Positions 59,964-64,000 of a DNA stretch of 64,000 nt are shown here, one piece after another. Both the position numbers and the translations under genes were made by a program. The DNA is from Sinorhizobium sp. B11 (GTDB taxonomy: Bacteria; Pseudomonadota; Alphaproteobacteria; Rhizobiales; Rhizobiaceae). The stretch spans positions 372,001 through 436,000 of the forward strand of contig CP091033.1 in NCBI GenBank assembly GCA_039725955.1, read 5' to 3'. The notes beneath the pieces were generated by a model, which saw only the letters and a list, made by a program, of their open reading frames with translations, made no database searches and was not told the DNA's origin. Numbering within the stretch: the first letter of the stretch is position 1; every line of letters begins with the position of its first letter.

Positions 59964-60920
59964 TCAGGCCCGGACGGGAGCGGGAAGGAGCTTGCCTTTA
60001 AGCAGCAGCCACAGTGTGCCGATCGCGATAAGCGCAAGTGCGATATTGACCAGGATGAAGATCACCGGCGCAAGATGGCTGATCGCTCCAGTGTCGCCAT
60101 GTCCCATCAGACGCAAGCCGGCAGTCGAAAGCGCCGTCAGGCCGAAGGTGAAGGCCCAGTATGAGCCTGCGAAGGGCTGCTGCATGATCCAGGGCAGCTG
60201 ACGGCCGACAATCAGAACCTGCAGAATGGCGTAGCCGAACATTGCATGCACGAACATATCGGGCGCACCGCCGGTGACGCTGAGATAAGCTACGCTGCCA
60301 ACGGCAGGCGGGGCAATCTGGATGCCAAGAGTTGGCCGAAGGGGAGCGGCAAGTTCCGGGGCCATCAACAGCCGGTGCAGCAGCACGGATTCGATCGCCA
60401 GCCACGAGAAGAACCCTGCGCCAAAGGCGAGCTGGCCCCAATCGGCATAACCAAGCGTACCTGCCGCAATAGCGGTGACGAAGGAGCCGGCAACCGTTGG
60501 CAGATAGAGGACCGGCGTGTTGGTGACCGGATCACGTCCGCCACGCCACAGAAGCCCGGTTCGCCACAGCAGGAAAAACAGGGTGACGGCAAATCCGACC
60601 ATTGCCAGCGCTTCGGCCGCGATATGCGAATAAGGAAGTATAGCAACTCCTGCCAACATGGTCGCAACACCGATCAGCCCGACAAAGCAGCACTGTATGG
60701 GATGCTCAAGCTCGGCCATCGCCTCCTTCGGCGCGATGAGCCATTTTGCTGCGTAGAGGAGAACGAGGAGCAGCCAGATGGCGAAGCCGAGCAGGCTGAT
60801 CGCCTCGCCTATACCAGGCGAGACGGGCCAGACGGCAGAGGCAGCGCGCCAACTGTTGCCGAGCCCGACAACGCCGAGAACAATGCCAAAGAATGCAGCG
60901 GGTATGCGGGGCAGCGACAT
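59964..60920 (-). CDS. tehA: TehA/SLAC1-type transporter
   Basis: 318 residues with about ten membrane helices. IPAAFFGIVLGVVGLGNSWRAASAVWPV, at the start, is the TehA/SLAC1 family signature; IVGRQLPWIMQQPFAGSYWAFTFGLTALSTAGLRLM is typical of the later helices. The family forms trimeric anion channels that cause tellurite resistance when overexpressed. It lies 59 bp behind the AhpD-like gene on the same strand. Confidence 0.88.
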   Translation of the reverse strand: MSLPRIPAAFFGIVLGVVGLGNSWRAASAVWPVSPGIGEAISLLGFAIWLLLVLLYAAKWLIAPKEAMAELEHPIQCCFVGLIGVATMLAGVAILPYSHIAAEALAMVGFAVTLFFLLWRTGLLWRGGRDPVTNTPVLYLPTVAGSFVTAIAAGTLGYADWGQLAFGAGFFSWLAIESVLLHRLLMAPELAAPLRPTLGIQIAPPAVGSVAYLSVTGGAPDMFVHAMFGYAILQVLIVGRQLPWIMQQPFAGSYWAFTFGLTALSTAGLRLMGHGDTGAISHLAPVIFILVNIALALIAIGTLWLLLKGKLLPAPVRA

Positions 60921-60979
60921 TTTCGTTTCTCCGGGCTGATCCGGCGGGCGCTACGCCCCACCGGCAGTGCAGGTGGTCG

Positions 60980-61318
60980 TCACTTAGCAATAGCGTCGGC
61001 AGCGTCCATGACGCGAGCCGAATAGACAAGAGCAGCGCCTGCATTGACAGAAATTGCAACGCCGAGGGCTTCGGCAATTTCTTCCTTCGTGGCGCCAAGC
61101 TTCTGGGCTTCGGTTGTATGCACGACGATACAGCCATCGCAACGAACGGTAACAGCGACGGCAAGAGCTATCAGTTCGCGCTGTTTGGCGTCGAGGTGAT
61201 TTGTCTTCTGCCCGGCCGTCGAAAGGGTCTGGTAGCCTTTGATGGTTTCGGGCGCGATTTTGGAGAGTTCGCCGATCCGGCCGAAGAGTTCGCTGCGATA
61301 TTCCTTCCAGTCCAACAT
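60980..61318 (-). CDS. AhpD-like carboxymuconolactone decarboxylase-family protein
   Basis: 112 residues from ATG 61318 with GGAG upstream. LDAKQRELIALAVAVTVRCDGCIVVHTTEAQKLGATKEEIAEALGVAI contains the CxxCxxxH motif of AhpD-type peroxidase partners rather than true PcaC. It likely acts in peroxide or thiol redox chemistry. It heads a two-gene unit with tehA and is divergent from an AraC regulator. Confidence 0.88.
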   Translation of the reverse strand: MLDWKEYRSELFGRIGELSKIAPETIKGYQTLSTAGQKTNHLDAKQRELIALAVAVTVRCDGCIVVHTTEAQKLGATKEEIAEALGVAISVNAGAALVYSARVMDAADAIAK

Positions 61319-61438
61319 GAAAGTCACTCCATCTGAAATCAGCACCGGCGTGATTGCCTCTGCTGCCGGAAATGACTATGACCGCAAGGGCCGATACTTT
61401 GAATGCTCAGGAAGGTCATTTTCTAGCGCGATCGTCTC

Positions 61439-62371
61439 ATGGATGTTTTAAGCCGCCTCATTGAACTTGCCCGCCTACAGCCAACGCTCGACATTCGCTG
61501 CCGGCTGCAAGGCGCGTTTCATATCGATCACGAACCCGTTGCAGCAGGTACGTTGCCGTTTCATCTGATCCTGGGCGGCGACTGTCTCATTCGCCTCGGC
61601 TCCGGTCGTGAAATCACCTTGCGCTCCGGCGATTTTCTGCTGCTGCCGCGCGGCGACGCGCATGCGATTATCGGTTTGCGGCCACGCGGAGAAATGCAGC
61701 CGCTGCGCGTTACGACGGGCGGTATGTTGCCCTTGCGCGAAAATGGTCAAGGCGAGGCCGATGTCGACCTGCTCTGCGGTCATTTTGATTGCGCTCCAGG
61801 ATCGGCAGCCTTGCTGCTCGACAGCCTGCCTGACGTCTTTCACGTATCGCTCGCTGCGGAATCGGAGGAAATGCTGAAGACGCTTGTTGCCATGCTCTAC
61901 AGGGAAACAGCTGAAGAGAAGCCGGGAGCATTGGCGATTATCACCGCGACTTGTCTCTCGCTCTTCATCATGGCGGTAAGGGCGGGCAAGGCCTCTCCCA
62001 TCGCATCGGCGGGACTGTTGCAGTTGCTTGGCGATGCCAGGCTTGGCAAATCCGCAGTGGCGATAATGTCCTCGCCGGCCCTTGCCTGGACGATTGATGA
62101 TCTTGCCCGCCATTCGGCCATGTCGCGGGCAACCTACGCCCGGCAATTTCGCGAGCGCGCCGGAATGACGGTCGGCGCATTCCTGACCGATATCAGGATG
62201 ATGCTGGCGAGCGACCTGCTGCTCCGGACGCGGCGAACGGTTGCAGATATTGCTGCAGAGGTCGGTTATGAATCCGAAGCTGCCTTTGGCAAGGCTTTCA
62301 AGGCACGACGGGGCATAACACCGGCCCGCTACCGTTCTGCGGAACAGGCAAGGCAGACCGGGCAGCAGTGA
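61439..62371 (+). CDS. AraC-family regulator with cupin domain
   Basis: 310 residues. The N-terminal cupin-like domain (RCRLQGAFHIDHEPVAAGTLPFHLILGGDCLIRLGSGREITLRSGDFLLLPRGDAHAI) precedes two helix-turn-helix motifs (TIDDLARHSAMSRATYARQFRERAGM and TVADIAAEVGYESEAAFGKAFKARRGITPARYR). The divergent AhpD-like/tehA pair is the obvious target. No strong ribosome site is seen; the start was chosen by family pattern. Confidence 0.9.
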   Translation: MDVLSRLIELARLQPTLDIRCRLQGAFHIDHEPVAAGTLPFHLILGGDCLIRLGSGREITLRSGDFLLLPRGDAHAIIGLRPRGEMQPLRVTTGGMLPLRENGQGEADVDLLCGHFDCAPGSAALLLDSLPDVFHVSLAAESEEMLKTLVAMLYRETAEEKPGALAIITATCLSLFIMAVRAGKASPIASAGLLQLLGDARLGKSAVAIMSSPALAWTIDDLARHSAMSRATYARQFRERAGMTVGAFLTDIRMMLASDLLLRTRRTVADIAAEVGYESEAAFGKAFKARRGITPARYRSAEQARQTGQQ

Positions 62372-62389
62372 TGGCCCAGGAACGGTGCG

Positions 62390-63295
62390 CTAGCCGCTGT
62401 GCCGTTCCACTTCCGTCAGGACGGAGATAAAGGCGCGCAGACTCTGCGGCACGTGCCTATGACCGGAATAGTAGAGGCAGAGACCGGGTATCGGCGGACA
62501 CCAGTCGTCAAGAACGGAGACCAGTGCGCCGCTGGCAAGATAGGGCCGGGCAACCCTTTCCGCCACATACGCAATGCCAAGACCCTTCGCAGCCGCCTCC
62601 GCCATCAGTCCCACATGATCGAGCGTCAGTGCGCCAGACACCTCCATGGTCACTTCCTGTCCGTGTTTTTCAAACTCCCAGCGATAGAGCTTGCCACTCG
62701 GCATGCGCAGGCGAATGCAGCGGTGATGCCTCAGATCCTCCGGTGTTATCGGTGATTTGTGATTTCTCAGATAGGTGGGTGCGGCAACCGCAAGGAAGCG
62801 TGCGTCTCCCCCGAATTCTACAGCGACCATATCGAGCGGTACGGATTCTCGCAGGCGGATGCCGGCGTCGAAACCTTCGCTGACAATATCCACCAGCCGG
62901 TTTTCGGTCACCACATCGAGCGATATCGCGGGATAACGTTCGAGAAAAAGAGGGATGGCCGTATTCATCAGCACTCGGGCCGCAATCTCGCTGGCATTGA
63001 TGCGCAGAGTGCCACTTGGCTGACCGCTGAATTCGCCGACTGCGTCGAGCGCCAGATCAAGATCCCGCAACACGGGCTTCAGCCTGTCGAGAAGCATTTC
63101 GCCGGCTTCGGTGACTGCGACGCTGCGTGTCGTGCGATGCAGCAGGCGCACGCCCATGCGCGCCTCCATGTTGCGCATCATGTGGCTCAGCGTCGAAGGC
63201 GATAAGCCAAGTTCACCGGCCGCCCTGCGGAAGCTGCGGTATGTGACGATTGCCGCAAAGGCGTTGAGATCATCAAGTGTCGGCCGGTAACTCAT
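62390..63295 (-). CDS. LysR-family regulator
   Basis: 301 residues. The helix-turn-helix (LDDLNAFAAIVTYRSFRRAAGELGLSPSTLSHMMRNMEARMGVRLLHRTTRSVAVTEAG) and the effector domain (GTLRINASEIAARVLM) are typical of the LysR subgroup that usually controls a neighbouring oxidoreductase. The divergent short-chain dehydrogenase at 63406 is the likely target; AACT-N6-AGTT at 63310-63323 between them is a weak candidate site. Confidence 0.9.
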   Translation of the reverse strand: MSYRPTLDDLNAFAAIVTYRSFRRAAGELGLSPSTLSHMMRNMEARMGVRLLHRTTRSVAVTEAGEMLLDRLKPVLRDLDLALDAVGEFSGQPSGTLRINASEIAARVLMNTAIPLFLERYPAISLDVVTENRLVDIVSEGFDAGIRLRESVPLDMVAVEFGGDARFLAVAAPTYLRNHKSPITPEDLRHHRCIRLRMPSGKLYRWEFEKHGQEVTMEVSGALTLDHVGLMAEAAAKGLGIAYVAERVARPYLASGALVSVLDDWCPPIPGLCLYYSGHRHVPQSLRAFISVLTEVERHSG

Positions 63296-63405
63296 GGGTA
63301 TTTTTCAACAACTCATGCAAGTTTGAACGGATTATCACATCAATAATCACCTCTATCTTTGCTGTCATCAAGCCGCGATCCAGCGGCATCAGAAAGGTAG
63401 AGACG

Positions 63406-64000
63406 ATGACGAAGACATGGTTCATCACGGGCACATCCTCGGGTTTCGGCCGGATCATGACCGAGAAGCTGCTGGCGCGCGGCGATCGGGTGGCCGCCAC
63501 CCTGCGAAAGCGGGAGGCCCTGGCTGACCTTGAGGCGCAGTATGGCGAACGGCTCTGGGTCGCAAACCTGGACGTCACCGACGACCGGGCCGTTCGTGCA
63601 GTCGTCGACGCCACCTTTCAGCAGATGGGGCGCATCGACGTCGTCGTCAGCAATGCCGGCTACGGCCTGTTTGGCGCTGCAGAAGAGGTGAGCGATGCGC
63701 AGATCCGTCATCAGATCGATACCAACCTGATTGGCTCCATCCAGGTGATCCGCGCGGCCTTGCCGCATCTGCGTCAGCAGGGCGGGGGTCGCATCCTGCA
63801 GGTCGCTTCGGAAGGCGGACAGATCGCCTATCCGAATTTCAGCCTCTATCACGCGACCAAATGGGGGATCGAAGGTTTCATCGAGGCGGTAGCGCAGGAA
63901 GTTGCTTCCTTTGGCATCGACATCACCATTGCCGAACCGGGACCGGCGGGCACGGATTTCGGCGCCGGTCTCGTCAGGCCGCCGCAGATGGATGTCTACG
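63406..64000 (+). CDS. SDR family oxidoreductase (C-terminus beyond right edge)
   Basis: About 198 codons visible from ATG 63406, which follows AAAGG. Motifs are TWFITGTSSGFGRIMTEKLLARGDRVAATLRK, VSNAGYGLFGAAEEV, catalytic Ser-Tyr-Lys in QVASEGGQIAYPNFSLYHATKWGIEGF and ITIAEPGPAGTDFG. The TGTSSGFGR cofactor motif and AEPGP segment put it in the classical SDR subgroup linked to LysR regulators. Substrate unknown. Confidence 0.88.
   Translation, partial: MTKTWFITGTSSGFGRIMTEKLLARGDRVAATLRKREALADLEAQYGERLWVANLDVTDDRAVRAVVDATFQQMGRIDVVVSNAGYGLFGAAEEVSDAQIRHQIDTNLIGSIQVIRAALPHLRQQGGGRILQVASEGGQIAYPNFSLYHATKWGIEGFIEAVAQEVASFGIDITIAEPGPAGTDFGAGLVRPPQMDVY

Noticed and set aside
1..64000. CRISPR arrays, tRNA or rRNA genes, insertion sequences, prophage genes
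   Set aside because: No regularly spaced repeats, cloverleaf or rRNA-like stretches, transposase or integrase motifs were seen on reading both strands.

Overview
The window looks like chromosome or large-replicon DNA from an alphaproteobacterium of the Rhizobium/Agrobacterium group. The grounds are high GC, a pcaDCHGB operon facing a divergent pcaQ with a PcaQ-type operator, IclR-type control of pcaIJF, several class III nucleotide cyclases including a CyaC-type redox cyclase, a PhoB-box promoter of the CTGTCAT-N4 type, and many promoters of the GGAAC-N16-NGTT form read by EcfG sigma factors in the alphaproteobacterial general stress response. I saw no rRNA, tRNA, CRISPR array, insertion sequence or prophage.

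Layout. 1-5.9 kb (minus strand): three glycosyltransferase genes and an exporter-type ABC protein whose visible Walker A lacks its lysine; two of the glycosyltransferases carry single-base frameshifts. 6-12 kb (minus): a dipeptide/oligopeptide-type ABC importer operon (fused double ATPase, Tat-exported binding protein, two permeases). 12-24 kb: a signalling and surface-carbohydrate island with three class III cyclase or cyclase-like genes, a nucleotide-sugar dehydrogenase, two methyltransferases, an Rrf2 regulator divergent from a CPYC flavoprotein, a GT4 glycosyltransferase with a polysaccharide deacetylase, and an MBL hydrolase. 24.4-28.2 kb: an Afu/Fbp-type ABC importer behind two tandem Pho boxes. 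28.5-43.6 kb: the protocatechuate branch of the beta-ketoadipate pathway (pcaQ, pcaDCHGB with pcaB frameshifted, pcaR, pcaIJF), interspersed with a two-component system, a 3-hydroxyisobutyrate-dehydrogenase-like enzyme, a frameshifted methyltransferase, a formamidase-like protein and a DUF454 membrane protein. 45.5-55.6 kb: a stress island (glgX, topoisomerase IB, PfpI, GST, DUF3175, KGG-repeat protein, hybrid kinase, small membrane proteins, DUF2934, UdgX) with six EcfG-type promoters, all with 16-bp spacers. 55.6-64 kb: treZ, cardiolipin synthase, an EEP-family hydrolase, TehA, an AhpD-like protein, AraC and LysR regulators and a short-chain dehydrogenase cut by the right edge.

How the parts fit. 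Protocatechuate would be ring-cleaved by PcaHG, processed by PcaB, PcaC and PcaD to beta-ketoadipate, then activated by PcaIJ and cleaved by PcaF to succinyl-CoA and acetyl-CoA; PcaQ and PcaR sites lie where expected. The stress island combines glycogen/trehalose metabolism, DNA protection (UdgX, topoisomerase IB) and small proteins under one sigma-factor class. Five genes are broken by a single-base event (four frameshifts, one in-frame stop). Either this strain is losing functions or the sequence contains indel errors; re-sequencing those points would decide.
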